Shown in pieces: positions 22,128 through 32,780 of a stretch of 64,000 nucleotides of DNA. The DNA is taken from NCBI GenBank assembly GCA_963989385.1, contig OZ022513.1, positions 18,955,928-19,019,927 on the forward strand, written 5' to 3'. Below the pieces are notes generated by a model. That model saw nothing but the letters and a program-made list of their open reading frames with translations, was not told the origin of the DNA and did not search any database. This DNA comes from Ctena decussata. Its lineage: Eukaryota; Mollusca; Bivalvia; Lucinida; Lucinidae. Position 1 is the first letter of the stretch. The number at the start of each line of letters is the position of its first letter. A program made the position numbers and the translations under genes.

Positions 22128-22383
22128 GGCACCTGACGACAGGATTTTTTAGCCTTTCAAGTTTTCGTGCGTGTTTTTTTTTTTTTATTATTTTTATTTT
22201 TTTTTTGTGTGTGTGTTTTTGTTTAGTCTGAATTAGAAAAAAAACTCGTAGATCTATAGCCGTTTCCTAATAATATTGTACACATGTGTACAATACCATT
22301 AGGAAACAGCTGTAGACGTACATTTTTTTAATTTTGACTAAAAAAAGACGGGCCAAGGGCTGAAAATCCTTTCGTCAGGTGCC
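22128..22383. mobile_element. 256-bp palindromic MITE with TA target duplication
   Basis: The left end GGCACCTGACGACAGGATTTT is mirrored by AAAATCCTTTCGTCAGGTGCC. The inner arms also pair around the centre (GTTTCCTAATAATATTGTACA / TGTACAATACCATTAGGAAAC). TA flanks it on both sides (22126-22127 and 22384-22385), as in Tc1/mariner-type MITEs. T-rich runs in the left arm have lost pairing. There is no coding sequence. Confidence 0.87.
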
Positions 22384-23589
22384 TATAATTATCAGTGATT
22401 CTTGAAAAAAGGGTACAATAATTGTGGATGAAAAAAATCTAAAAAAATGAACTTCCTTGTATCGTTTCGGAGATATGAATTTTTGATAGTAGATAGTCCC
22501 TTGTTCATGTACGAAAAAAATTACCCACACTAAGTAAATAGTAAAAAATGGTTTCAGCTAAAAATTTGGCGTTAAAATCGTCGTTACGGAGGTGAGATAT
22601 AACCACACAATGCATATAGCAGTAGATTTGGCAGGCCTCAAATGTATGTAGTTAGCGGAATAAGTGCTCATTTCGTAGTTTTGACCTAAAACTCTCATTT
22701 CTATATGACATTGATCACTTTGAGTACTCTTTATAAATAGTCAGTTAAAATGAAAAAAGAAGGATTTCTTTAAATGAAATATTGAATAAAACCACCCTCT
22801 TTCCTTTCCTTGCAATGACTAATTAGCTAAACAGTTAAAAAGCCAATGAATGAAACTGCTCATGAACCTATCAATGGTAACTTAATATGACACTTTTAGT
22901 GATATATGGTATTTGGAAAAATACTATGAACATTTTCTCAAACTACCGTTTTCGTTACGGAGGGAAGCGTAATTAGTATATGCAAAAAAAAATATATATT
23001 TTTCCACACAATCCTTTAAAAAGGGAGGTATCTTGTTTAATTCCAACTTTTTTTCGTCTTAATAAAGATCGGTTGAGATGCGCAGTGAATGTTAATACCA
23101 TGAAACTGTTATTTAAAGCAAATTATATATCATAAAGAGAAACAAATTCGAAATATGACCCTCCATCATAGGTAATGAAAATGAACTCCACAACTGGTCA
23201 ATGTTGTCCACATGTTTAACACCTACAGATAGTACCTAATCATAATCTGCTCTGTGTACCATTCTGTTGTCATTTTCTTCGACAATTATTTTCGTTACAG
23301 AGGGGAGAAAGTTTAACATGCGTCATACGTTTCCTAATCTGTTACCGGTAATTCTTTAAGGGCACTATACACGTAATTTCAGTATCTTTCCTGACTTAGT
23401 AAAGTTCAGTCATTTTTGTAAAGTCATTATCGATACACATTAATGGAGTTGTCATGAAATCATTTCTTTTGAGCTACGGGTCTCCGAAAATATTGAGTTT
23501 CATCAAAATTGCTCGACACATACAACTGAGCCTAAATGTACATAGCAAAACCATACAGTTAACACACGCGTGTCGAGCGAAGACTTGAA

Positions 23590-23815
23590 AAAACCTGGGC
23601 ATCCACCGTCTGATGTTATTTTTTGCTGTCTGCTTTCTTCATGAGGTCAGCAACGACTCTGACTAGACTGTGCGGATGCCCAGGCTGATCTGATTCTTTC
23701 CTGGGCACACATTCCGGGGTTCTGTTGTATGAGCAATTTCTAAGTGCATCCGCCCAGTCTGATCTATGTTCTGATCTAAGGCTCCGCTGGGCACACATGT
23801 CTGTTTTCTGGTTTT
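23590..23815. mobile_element. Degenerate copy of the CGCGACACGAGAAAACC-type foldback MITE
   Basis: The inner arms of the foldback family are recognisable: CGGATGCCCAGGCTGATCTG at 23673-23692, CATCCGCCCAGTCTGATC at 23747-23764, and 'gctgggcacaca'. The outer tips and central GTAGCTTAAG block are lost or rearranged. It is much older than the copies at 26385 and 52798. Confidence 0.6.
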
Positions 23816-24039
23816 TAATTTATTTTATATATTTATTTTCTATTGATTTATTTTTTTGTGTTCTTTTTTTAAGAATGGGGCTCAAACGAATGTGATTTTC
23901 GATTTGCATTCGCCATGTCTGAAGAGACTTTACTGTCTACTTTCTTAATATTAAATTGGAAGTCTTTGATTAGACAGGGCGCTCTCTGATTCTTCGCTCG
24001 GCACATCTGACTTTTTAATTTTTGGGTGGGCATGGGGAG

Positions 24040-24070
<31 letters not shown>

Positions 24071-24076
24071 CGGAGG
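24040..24076. repeat. (TG)n/G-rich simple repeat
   Basis: A short GTGTGTGTGTGTG tract is followed by about 18 consecutive G, then GCGGAGGGG. Reading frames through it on either strand are low-complexity artefacts. Confidence 0.9.
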
Positions 24077-25954
24077 GGATCATGCTGCGGGTGGATTGTT
24101 TGTGTCATTTCAATGTTATATCCGCCGTTTACGCAGCAGACAACGTTCTTGGTTTTGTCAGGAATCGACTCCTTTTTCATTCTTGTAAACAACCTCTGAT
24201 GCTACAATTTATGGATCTTAAAATGACATTGCCGAAGTTAATATTGGTGCACAAATATGCTGCTTTTAAAGCTATTTGCTGGTTTTTATTGAAATTAGCA
24301 CCCTTTCCACTATAGCACTGGCAGGGGTTTTTGACAGAGTGGGTTTTTTTAAGAATAAAATTACAGACACGTAGTAAGACACTCAAAAAGGGTGTGTTTT
24401 ATCTGCCCATGCAAATGTAGTCTTGTGACCGCTGTATTAAACACCTGGGTTCAACTCCGTTACGATTTTCTCCCCTCCGTAACGCGTTTCTGTTCTCAAA
24501 ACTGTACATGTCCCATCGGTATAGTTTTTCTAAGACATTTATGTTACAGGAGATCAGATTTATTCTACCAGCTCATTCCAGTATCATTTACAAAAACCTG
24601 TTTTTGTTGCATTTTTGTCGCATATTTGTATTTGTAACAATCAAATTTACCCACTCCCCTCCGTAACGGAGCAGCAAAAATAATGTCCATACATATTTTT
24701 TCAAAAACTGTTTTATCCATTTAAGCATTGCAGATTCAATACAAGAATGAGTCCACTTGGACTATCCACCTTTCATTTACCATTAGAATGCACTGTGTTC
24801 GTGCACTGTCAGTTTATGGATTTTTTCTCCCCTCCGTAACGACACAATTGAGTCTGTCATCACTGCACTGAATAACGGCAAGTTCGCATTTTCTGTGGTT
24901 TATCTCTGCCTTCTGATTATAATTACCCGAAAACACAAAAATTCGATAAGTAAATGTGTATTTTAATGTTGATCACACGTTAAGTTGATAGCCTGGAAAA
25001 ATATATCACCTGGAGTCCATTAAATCCCTAAAAAATCTAAACTTCCGATAAAGAAATCTTTCTTTTCTGCTTCCTCTTGCTTTTAGAAGTAAATATATCA
25101 TTTGATTGTGATACTAACTTCCAAATTAACACAGTGCTTTGGTTCAAAGATTTCATTACGGAGGACAGCCGTTATGGAGGGGAGAGGACATGGGGCATAA
25201 CAGTTATTTTAGAATAAGTTAAGAATCATGGAAGAATGAAAATGGTTTTTATAAACCACATTCATGTTAAACATTCTCAAACTAATAAAGCGCATCCTGC
25301 AAAAGAACTAATGTTTGAGAAAAGGGCCGTTACGGAGGGAAGGCTCTGAAAAGTGACAAATGAAAAGATAAACTTACAGCCCCTTACTCCGATTATAGTG
25401 TGACACATGAATTGGTTCTTACCATTTTCATTCGACTGGATATTCCTGTATAAAACAGACCCATTTCCCATCACTATAACCATTCACTGTTGTTTATAGG
25501 TCGGGCTTAGAAATCGTTACGGTAGGTGAGTAGCATTTTGGCGACAGGGAATTTTTTTAGATATTCTTGTAAATGAACGGATTAGAAACTAAAGGAAACT
25601 ACACGAGACATCAGTCAACCTGGGAGTTCACAATGGTAAAGAAATTTGAACTTGTTTGAAGCAATAACCTCGTTTATTAAAGGTGTTTATTATAGCTACT
25701 GTGCTTGCGACAGTCAAAAATAGCATACCCCAACACAAAAGCATCGTAAAAAGAACAAGGCTTAGCGTCTGAAATGCTGCTGGGAATGCCACAGGGTTTA
25801 TATATACATATACATTACCAAAATAGCAATACGTCACCTATTTAGTCTAAAGCATATTCGTGTGTGTGTCAGTTAAACATCACCGACATGTTTTTTTCAC
25901 AATTGTACCCTTTTTTCAAGAATCACTGCTATGTTTACAGCCATTAACCAGGAT

Positions 25955-26180
25955 TTAACCCATTTATGCCTAGCGTCCCATTGAATGACAAAGGCAAACA
26001 GTGCAGCCCCAGGACAAACGCCGCAGAAAGCGGTGTCTGATCATGGTCTTTGCTGTTTGCATAAAATCTGCAGCAATTTCTATAAAAGACCAAAAAGAGA
26101 AAAATAACAGACATCTCTACATCATGAATAGGCCCAATCAATTTATAAGGACAGAAACGCCCATTAGGCATAAATGCGTA
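25955..26180. mobile_element. Small MITE with CATTTATGCCTAG ends
   Basis: CCCATTTATGCCTAGCGTCC near the left edge is answered by CCCATTAGGCATAAATGCG at the right edge, an inverted pair of about 13 bp, bounding ~225 bp. The overlapping frames on the two strands are mirror artefacts. It sits between the 3.5-kb element and the 26284-26350 signal exon, that is, downstream of that exon's donor. Confidence 0.6.
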
Positions 26181-26283
26181 ACTCTATGGAATAAATCCAT
26201 GGATCTTTGGAAACATCGTGCTGCCTAGTAGGTGTAAAAATTGTGAATCAACTGAAACATGGGAAAAGAAAAGGAAAGCTTAC

Positions 26284-26350
26284 CAGAAATTAAATAATTG
26301 AGCAGCAAAAACAATCCCACAGGGACCAACGTTCTTTCGTTTTTAAACAT
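26284..26350 (-). CDS. Candidate signal-peptide first exon (MFKNERTLVPVG...)
   Basis: On the minus strand an ATG at 26348-26350 opens MFKNERTLVPVGLFLLLNYL and two more residues (Ile-Ser), followed by the donor G|GTAAGC at 26284/26283. A basic N-region, a hydrophobic core (VGLFLLLNYLI) and a small residue at the end are what a secretion signal looks like. The donor is near consensus. The exon ends in phase 1, which suits FReD exon 2 at 20002. That exon starts with two bases and would give Ala-Cys-Pro at the junction. The exon is short and could be chance, but position, strand, donor and phase all fit. A 238-bp foldback MITE lies 34 bp upstream, where a promoter or 5' UTR would be. Confidence 0.5.
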
Positions 26351-26384
26351 GGCACTTTATCTGATGAACTACAAGTAAAATAGA

Positions 26385-26622
26385 TGAGCCGCGACGCGAG
26401 AAAACCAACAATGTGGTTGTGCGCCCAGCGCAGACTCAGATCAGCCTGGCCATCCGCCCAGTCGGATCAGAATCTTCGCTAAGCGCTTAAAGGGTAGCTA
26501 AGGGACTAAGCTACCTTCATGCGGACAGCGAAGATTCTGATCAGACTGGGCGGATGCCCAGGCTGATCTGAGTCTGCGCTGGGCGCACAACCACATTGTT
26601 GGTTTTCTCGTGTCGCGGCTCA
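26385..26622. mobile_element. Foldback MITE, CGCGACACGAGAAAACC family, copy 2
   Basis: This is a 238-bp near-perfect palindrome bounded by TGAGCCGCGACGCGAGAAAA and TTTTCTCGTGTCGCGGCTCA, with inner arms through GCGCCCAGCGCAGACTCAGA. It is flanked by GA on both sides (26383-26384 and 26623-26624). The unpaired centre (GCTTAAAGGGTAGCTAAGG) is in the opposite orientation to copy 3 at 52798-53035. The high arm identity suggests recent activity or gene conversion between arms. Confidence 0.9.
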
Positions 26623-27119
26623 GATAATATTTGTATTGTACCAATGATTAAGTTTGAAATAAATATGTTTAAACCAAATAGATAGTCAGAGAGGCAAATA
26701 TTAGATTTGAGGCGAACTAAATTATCAAAGGCACTGTGTAAATAAGTTTAGAAAAAATGGGCAATTTGAAATTCGGTAAATGTGATCTACGTGTACTGCC
26801 ATTGTGCAGTAAACTGGTCATTAAGTAACAAAAACGATAAAAATTCTATGACTTGGTACTTTTTCCTGTTTTGAAAACATAGAAATATTACTTCAAAAGC
26901 AAAATATTATTTCACAGATTTAAATAAAAGTAGCAGTCTTTCCAGTTTGCTCGATTAAAAGTATTTAGAGAACCCTAAATGTTCGAAGGCGAGTCAACAA
27001 CATACCAGCCTCACCGATTTCTAAATTACAAGAAGACAAGGGGTGGTTGTCGAGGAATCGTGCTAGTTATATTTTCCACTGCCGGGCGTCCTACTTATTT
27101 GGATAAAAGTAGGGCAAGG

Positions 27120-28335
27120 GCCTACGGTGCTTGCAGTTTGTGCGGGTGTTTGGCTATTGTGATCACCCAGTGCCCGTCGTCCGTCGTGCGTCGTGCGTCG
27201 TCCGTCGTCAACAATTTGCTTTAAATGGCATCTTCTCTGAAACTGCTAGGCCTAGGGCTTTGATATTTGGTATGTACATTGTCTAGTAATCTTCTACCAA
27301 GTTTGTTCAAATGGTGGCCCCAGGGTCTACAATGGCCCTGGGGTAGGGGGTCTTGGGTTCGAAACTAAGAAATACTTAAAAATCTTCTTCTCCAGAACTG
27401 CTTGGCTCAGATGTTTGAAATTTGGTATGTAACATTGCCTAGTGGTCCTCTACCAAGTGTGTTCAAATAGTGGCCCCAGGGTCCAAAATGGCCCTGGGGC
27501 AGGGGGTCTTGGGTTCGAAACTAAAAAATACTTAAAAATCTTCTTCTCCAGAACTGCTTGGCTTAGATGCTTGGAATTTGGTATGTAACATTGCATAGTG
27601 GACCTCTACCAAGTTTGTTCAAATGGTGGCCCCAGGGTCCAAAATGGCCCTGGGGTAGGAAGTCCCAGGTATGAACCATAGAAATACATTAGAAAAATAT
27701 TTAAAAAAAATCATCTACTACAGAACCGCAAGGCACAGATGCTTGAAATTTGGTATGTAGCATTACCTAGTGGTCCTTTACCAAAGTTGTTCAAATGGGG
27801 CCCCCAGGGTTCAAAATAGCCCCGCGACAGGGCGTCCTATGTTTGAACCATAGAAATATATAGAAAAATAATTTAAAAAATTTTCTCCTTCAGAAACATT
27901 TTGCTCAGATGCTTGAAATTTGGTATGTAGCTTTGCCTAGTAGCCTTATACCAAGTTTGTTCAAATGATGACCCCAGGGTCTAAAATGGCCTCGCCCCAG
28001 GGTCCTGGGATTGAACCATAGAAATACATCGAAACATATTCAAAAATCTTCTTCTTCAGAACCACTTGGCTCAGATGCTTGAAATTTAGTATGTAGCATT
28101 GCCTAGCGGTCCTTTACCAAAATTATTCAGATGATGGCCACATGGTCCAAAATGACCCGGCCCCAGGGGGTCCAGGGTTTGAACCATAGCAATACATAGA
28201 AAAATATTCAAAAATCTTCTTCAAAACCATTTGGAAGTGGTTGCAAACTATCGGGTTTTTAAATGATGACCCTTTTTGACCTTTAACCTTTCTGGTCAAG
28301 TGAGCGATTCAGGGCCTCTTGGCCCTCTTATTTTC
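27120..28335. repeat. ~160-bp tandem array with CGTCCGTCGTGCG tract
   Basis: The left edge has GGCTATTGTGATCACCCAGTG and a CCCGTCGTCCGTCGTGCGTC tract (27173-27217). Six units follow, marked by AAATTTGGTATGTA at about 27263, 27419, 27578, 27748, 27915 and 28081, period 156-170 bp. Each unit also carries 'accaagtttgttcaaatggtggccccagggtc', 'aaaatggccctgggg' and 'gaaccatagaaatac'. The right edge is GTCAAGTGAGCGATTCAGG with GGGCCTCTTGGCCC as a terminal hairpin. No coding sequence. Confidence 0.87.
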
Positions 28336-28349
28336 TCGTCTATAATTTC

Positions 28350-28445
28350 TTTTTTCTTTCTCCCAATCTCTGGAAAACGGCCCGATATAGACTGAAATAC
28401 TGTTTCAAAGCGCCGTTATAAAAAAACAACCAACCAACCAATAAA
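28350..28445 (+). mobile_element. Truncated SINE tail
   Basis: It contains 'tctccc(a)atctctgg', GATATAGACTGAAATACTGT, then 'tcaaagcgccgttataaaaaaac' and an (AACC)n run. This is the 3' domain shared with 20830-21060 and 53140-53380, here on the plus strand and lacking the 5' part. Confidence 0.6.
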
Positions 28446-28640
28446 AAGACAACAAATGTTTCAGATTTTGTTATTACGTAGTATTTAGGTATATGCTAAA
28501 AGTTGAATCGTTATTGGTTTATTCATTTATAAAGAATGATGAAAATGGCCAGTGACACAAAGGCTTGCGTTTCGTCTTAATTGGAATACCGCGTTGTAAT
28601 ACCTCAGATTATTTCAAACGGGAAACCAGGCAAAGAGATA

Positions 28641-28860
28641 CAGTCAACTCTTGATATATCGAGCACTGATATCTCAAACCGATACCCACTTATATCAAAG
28701 AATATAATTCGGAAACATTCCCTATTTTTATTTTCATTCCAACTCCTTTTATCTCAAACAACTGATATCTCACAGTAATTTTTTCTAGGACCAGAAAATT
28801 TACTCTGATATATCAGTAGTTTGGGTTGAACTTCGACTTTGAGATATCGAGAATTGACTG
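28641..28860. mobile_element. Pogo/Tigger-like MITE (CAGTCAACTC ends)
   Basis: CAGTCAACTCTTGATATATC at the left is mirrored by GATATCGAGAATTGACTG at the right, bounding 220 bp. Internal GATATCTCAAAC / ATCTCAAACAACTGATATCTC phrases repeat. A CAGT(N)nA terminal sequence with a TA on the left is reminiscent of pogo/Tigger-derived MITEs; the right flank is AATA, so a clean TA duplication is not preserved. Confidence 0.65.
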
Positions 28861-28869
28861 AATATAACG

Positions 28870-29520
28870 AAATAGTCTTCTGTACCATCTTATGCTAAAA
28901 GTAAAATTCTGGGTTCAAAGGGTTAGAACTTCATCAGAATATGAAAACAGGTCTGGACGCCCAGTACATCCAACCGTTAAAGAAATGATTTTGCTACGTA
29001 AAATGAAATAAATGCGGAAATTTTGCCATTACACATGTAGTTATATTGTTTCGTACGCATGGCAAGAAAAATGTTACCGTTATAATGATACATTTATCGT
29101 ACTTCTGATACAAAAAAATGTATCAGAAAAGAAATTTAAACGTAAATAAACGTATAAGTAAAGAAATTTAAACGCATATTGATAAGTAATAATACTTAAA
29201 CGTATGATAAACAGAACAAAGGTCAAATGTAACAACATATATTATTTTAGAAAACGATATCTTTATTTCTATCTTCGCCAGTCACTTTTTATGTTACCTT
29301 CCTAAGGATGTTTCCCAAATGTTTATTACATCTTCCGCACTAGTGTTATTCCGGGCTAATAATACCTGAGAGTCACTGCGGCCGCAGGGCCTAGATTACA
29401 ACAAGACTAATGTCAATTTAGATTGCCGAATTGGAAAATAATTGCCCTTCATAGCATGATATCAAACACGATTAATTTATCCTAAACTGAAAATGACCTA
29501 TGAGTCTATGTAAATAACAA
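28870..29520. other. Intron or intergenic, nothing recognised
   Basis: AT-rich sequence with a local palindrome around 'gatacaaaaaaatgtatcagaaaagaaatttaaacg' (29105-29145) and repeated 'aaatttaaacg'. No supported feature. Confidence 0.4.
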
Positions 29521-29524
29521 TTAC

Positions 29525-29609
29525 CCTCAACCGTTCCTGTGAAATTATAAGAACACCATGCGGTAAAAAGCAGACATATCATCACGAACGAAAGTTTAAG
29601 ATATTTCAT
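29525..29609 (-). CDS. Candidate signal-peptide first exon (MKYLKLSFVMIC...)
   Basis: An ATG at 29607-29609 on the minus strand opens MKYLKLSFVMICLLFTAWCS, then a short polar stretch ending in Thr-Val-Glu, then the donor G|GTAATT at 29525/29524. The two lysines, the hydrophobic core LSFVMICLLF and an AWC-S cleavage context make a convincing secretion signal. The exon ends in phase 1, like the exon at 26284-26350, and fits FReD exon 2. An in-frame ATG lies further upstream (29672), but the signal peptide starts best at 29609. A mariner element starts about 100 bp upstream. This may be the first exon of gene A, an alternative first exon, or an orphan from a duplicated FReD unit. Confidence 0.5.
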
Positions 29610-29709
29610 TAATTTCCACAAATAAGAGCCAATGTAAATATCAAGCATTCTTGTTTGTAAAAGAAACACCAATTAAGTATCAAACTCTAGAGTGTTACAC
29701 CAAAGAATA

Positions 29710-30858
29710 CCAGGGAGTGTCAAAAACCGTTGAGCCTACCATAGTTCCGGATGTTACATAGTCACGATTCACATTCATTTCTCCAAACAATCCTCCTCAA
29801 AGGTGATGCTCTTTGTTTGAGGCCATGTTTGTAGAAGCCAACACCTGGATTGGCGCCTTATCTTCCTGAAATCCTCTACAACACATATGCTTTTTCATTT
29901 TGAAAATAGGTGGTAGTCACTGAGTGTCAGGTCTGGGAAAATATTTATATTCACATTTTTCCACAGCAGCCGTCTTCGTTTCTCGTTGATGGCTTGGCGT
30001 AGCTAGCGAAGTAGATCAGCATAATACTTGTCATACATTGTACTACCAGTTGGCAGGTATTCGACAATGATTATGCTCACCCCCCCCCCACCCCCATCCC
30101 AGAACAAAGTGGTCATGACCTTCCTAATTAGTGGACCTTGATGCCCTGAATTGTTTGGTCTTTGGAGACCCCAAGTCTTCCATCCCACTGATTCCTGTTT
30201 GCTTTCAGGGTCATAAATGGTTACTAATCTGAACTGGAAATCATCAGTATAATGGTAGTACCTGGTACCAGCGCTCCACAACACTTGTGTCCACCCACCG
30301 ATGATCACCAGTGTCCTTCATTTCGGCTGCGGACCCACCTTATACAACCCTTGTTCATTTGCAAATTTTCATGCAGGATTTTCTCTACCGATCCTTATGA
30401 CAAGCCTGTTTCAACTGCTATTAAAACAGTATAAATTCGCCTTTTCTGTTGCGACTAATTCATGGACTTTTCCAATTTTTTCACCGGAAATGGCTGTTAC
30501 TGGTTGACAAAGAGAGGCCATATTTCAAGTCCTCCGTACCAGATTTGAATTCATTAACCCAGCATTTGATAGTAGCATATGAAGGCGCGGCCTCTCCGTT
30601 CATTGCACACTTGCGCCCGGTTCCTCCCTCTAAAGTAAACATTTTGATAACCGCTCTGTTCTCTGCTTTATCCATTTTGGAGTTTTTACCTTTCCGTTAA
30701 TACCAAAACGACAACGTCATCAGCATATAATGCTATAGGCAATCGGCTGATATTCGATACACTTGCTCAGACGACCTTGCTCTATGTTACAACACATAAA
30801 AAGTTAACCTAAGTCACAGTGACTTACAGTAGGCTAAAACCTTTTTGACTATCCCCCG
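29710..30858 (-). mobile_element. Mariner element with inverted ends and TA duplication
   Basis: Imperfect inverted repeats of about 30 bp bound the element: AGGGAGTGTCAAAAACCG at the left and, on the minus strand from the right, CGGGGGATAGTCAAAAAGG, both running on into AGCCTAC. TA lies outside both ends (29708-29709 and 30859-30860). At 1149 bp it is a little short for a mariner. The transposase on the minus strand is in pieces (separate entry). It inserted about 100 bp upstream of the 29525-29609 exon. Confidence 0.92.
29760..30675 (-). pseudogene. Mariner transposase pseudogene
   Basis: The N-terminal part (30675-30481) reads MDKAENRAVIKMFTLEGG, then GEAAPSYATIKCWVNEFKSG, the paired-like DNA-binding domain with the mariner-typical SYATVKxWVxEFKRG box. 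The catalytic part (30308-30003) includes TIYDPESKQESVGWKT and KVMTTLFWD, then EYLPTGSTMYDKYYADLLR. A last piece near 29900-29945 has FPDLTLSDYHLFSK, which carries the third Asp of the D,D34D triad. The segment that should hold the second Asp (HDNAxPH) appears deleted, and several frameshifts and stops separate the pieces. The protein is dead. Confidence 0.9.
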
Positions 30859-30859
30859 T

Positions 30860-32780
30860 ATGTTTTATTTTCCCCGCGTAGAAAGGTAACTTTACAGTAC
30901 TTCACTTTCCCCAGCATAAACATAACCTTTGACCTTGAATACCAATAATCAAACGGGGATTAACAGGCACATGTGTTTGTTTGCTTCCACGGTTTGGAAG
31001 CTGAGCTGGGGAAAGTATAGGACTGTTTATGCATGTGCGAACAGAAAATATTCACATCAACCTGTCTTTCGCGCAGCCTCATAAGAATCTTCCCTTTCCT
31101 ATTAGTCTATCTGTAGATCCTAGTGATTTCAAAAATGCGAAATGTGAAGATTCTGTTACGTTTGCACAGCTGCATTGGTTGAATTGCGTATTTATTGTAT
31201 GCACAATGCTTAAAGTCCCTTTTCACGCGAAGCCGAATACTTCTACTATTACGAAAGCAATACAGGGTGCATAACATAAAACAAGCTACTGCGATGTAAG
31301 AAATCGTAAACTGTGCCTTATTAATCAGTTTGCCTTCGAAGTTAAATATTGCTCTTAACTTCTTGGTCAGACTTATTTGTTCGAATTTTAAGGGTTCTTG
31401 CTGTTTCTAATCAAACCCATTTCCAATACAAGCATTGTCATGTGAAAACATTAATTACACTCAGTCATGCTTTTAAAATAGCAATAAGGGCACCGCAAAT
31501 GATAAAATCCCCTAGAACCTGACTACTAGTTAAATACAACTCTGTCCATGGAGTGATGACAAGATTATTTCTAACAATGTCAACAGTGACCTAGACATTG
31601 ACCACTCATCTTGAAGCACAAATTCATTCAAGCTAGTAGGCAGCGTGAACTAAATGTTTCTCCCATAGACTTCTACAGGGACCCCTACTGCTTTTGACAA
31701 TGTGCCATCCTTTATACAATGGTGCTTCACTATCCAGATAGCTACAATGTTTATCAATAAGATAAAATAGGAAAAACACTACTTTACTCTGCTCTCTCTA
31801 GCACTGACTGGACGCTGATATCCAGCAACTACCTATCCCACAGAAAAACGCTGAAGATTTGCTAGAAATCACCAGTCATCAATTTTTGCTCAACAGAACA
31901 AATCAAAAATTCTTATTTCTTTACAATATTCATAATATCAAATAAAATTAATTTCTACATGTCACTAAAACCTCACTTTCAACCTCATTAGTATTATCAA
32001 CCAGTCAAAGAGTACCATTTTACAAACTGTAATCCCAAGTTTTCCTGCCGTTTTTTATTATTATTTTAATTTCGAGTTTCCATGACTTAATTGGTTTACG
32101 GTGCCCTATAGTGCCACCCTAATTCTTACTTTTTTGGAAAACAATAAATTCTGCTTGAATTCAAACTTCAAATTGTCTTTAAGACAGTTTTTAAGTTTTG
32201 CATTAAGCTTTTATGACTGGGTTCCCATGAACAGTGTGCTAAAGTTGTCGCGTCCTGTTTCTCAGAAGGCAGTCGAGAAGCAAAGATTCTGAGAAAAAGG
32301 CTAACATTTCACCTACTGTTGACGGGAAATACACTCATGTACTCAACTTTTTCTCCTTTCATGTAAAACTTCAAACTGTCCAGCATCTAATATATATATG
32401 AACATAAAAATAGCAGTTTTTAAGATTTGACACCCATTATTGGATTTGTACAAGAAATTGGAACTGATTTTTACTGTTCTAGGCTTCAAATAATACGTTA
32501 GAGTTTTGTAGTCACTGTGGCTTTGATGCTCTAGATACTTACTTAAGTACTACTTCATATATTCTTTCTCTTACAAACCTTAGGAAATTTTGCTTTATAA
32601 TATCTGTCAGCTCTTTGGTTCTAGCTGCTTTCATTCCATAACATTTTTCGACTTTGTCCACAAAGAGGACGTGGCATGTTTGTATGCCTTGTTTGGCGGC
32701 GGGATAGTTAAATAAACTCGGTTGAGTTTTATATCAAATAAATCTTTAGAGACTCTCTGAATAACCGCGATGAAGCATGA
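30860..32780. other. Non-coding, one array-like fragment
   Basis: The stretch at 31490-31740 ('actctgtccatggagtgatgacaag', 'gtgacctagacattgacc') looks like a single degenerate unit of the ATCGGTCCATAAATGAAG array type. I see no gene elsewhere here. The minus-strand frame at 32631-32840 begins with a hydrophobic run (SLLISAGTVLCCFSCFIAVI), but no good donor follows and its copy near 47830 is broken, so I do not call an exon. Confidence 0.4.

Larger units (their letters stand above)
22393..25929. mobile_element. 3.5-kb inverted-repeat element with repeated GTTACGGAGGGGAG motif
   Basis: The ends are inverted repeats of about 33 bp: CAGTGATTCTTGAAAAAAGG... at 22393 and ...CCTTTTTTCAAGAATCACTG ending at 25929. 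No transposase frame is visible. Inside, a 14-bp motif (consensus GTTACGGAGGGGAG) recurs while the sequence around it does not look conserved. It is on the plus strand at 22583, 22954, 23294, 25154, 25171, 25329 and 25516, and on the minus strand at 24470, 24654 and 24827. Spacings cluster near 160-190 bp or double that. A degenerate foldback relic lies inside (23590-23815). I read this as a non-autonomous DNA transposon built from diverged ~180-bp units; the class is unknown and no clear target duplication is seen. Confidence 0.7.

Noticed and set aside
22393..25929. CRISPR-like reading of the regularly spaced GTTACGGAGGGGAG words
   Set aside because: The genome is eukaryotic, the motif is 14 bp, it changes strand, and spacers are 160-370 bp, so this is not a CRISPR array.
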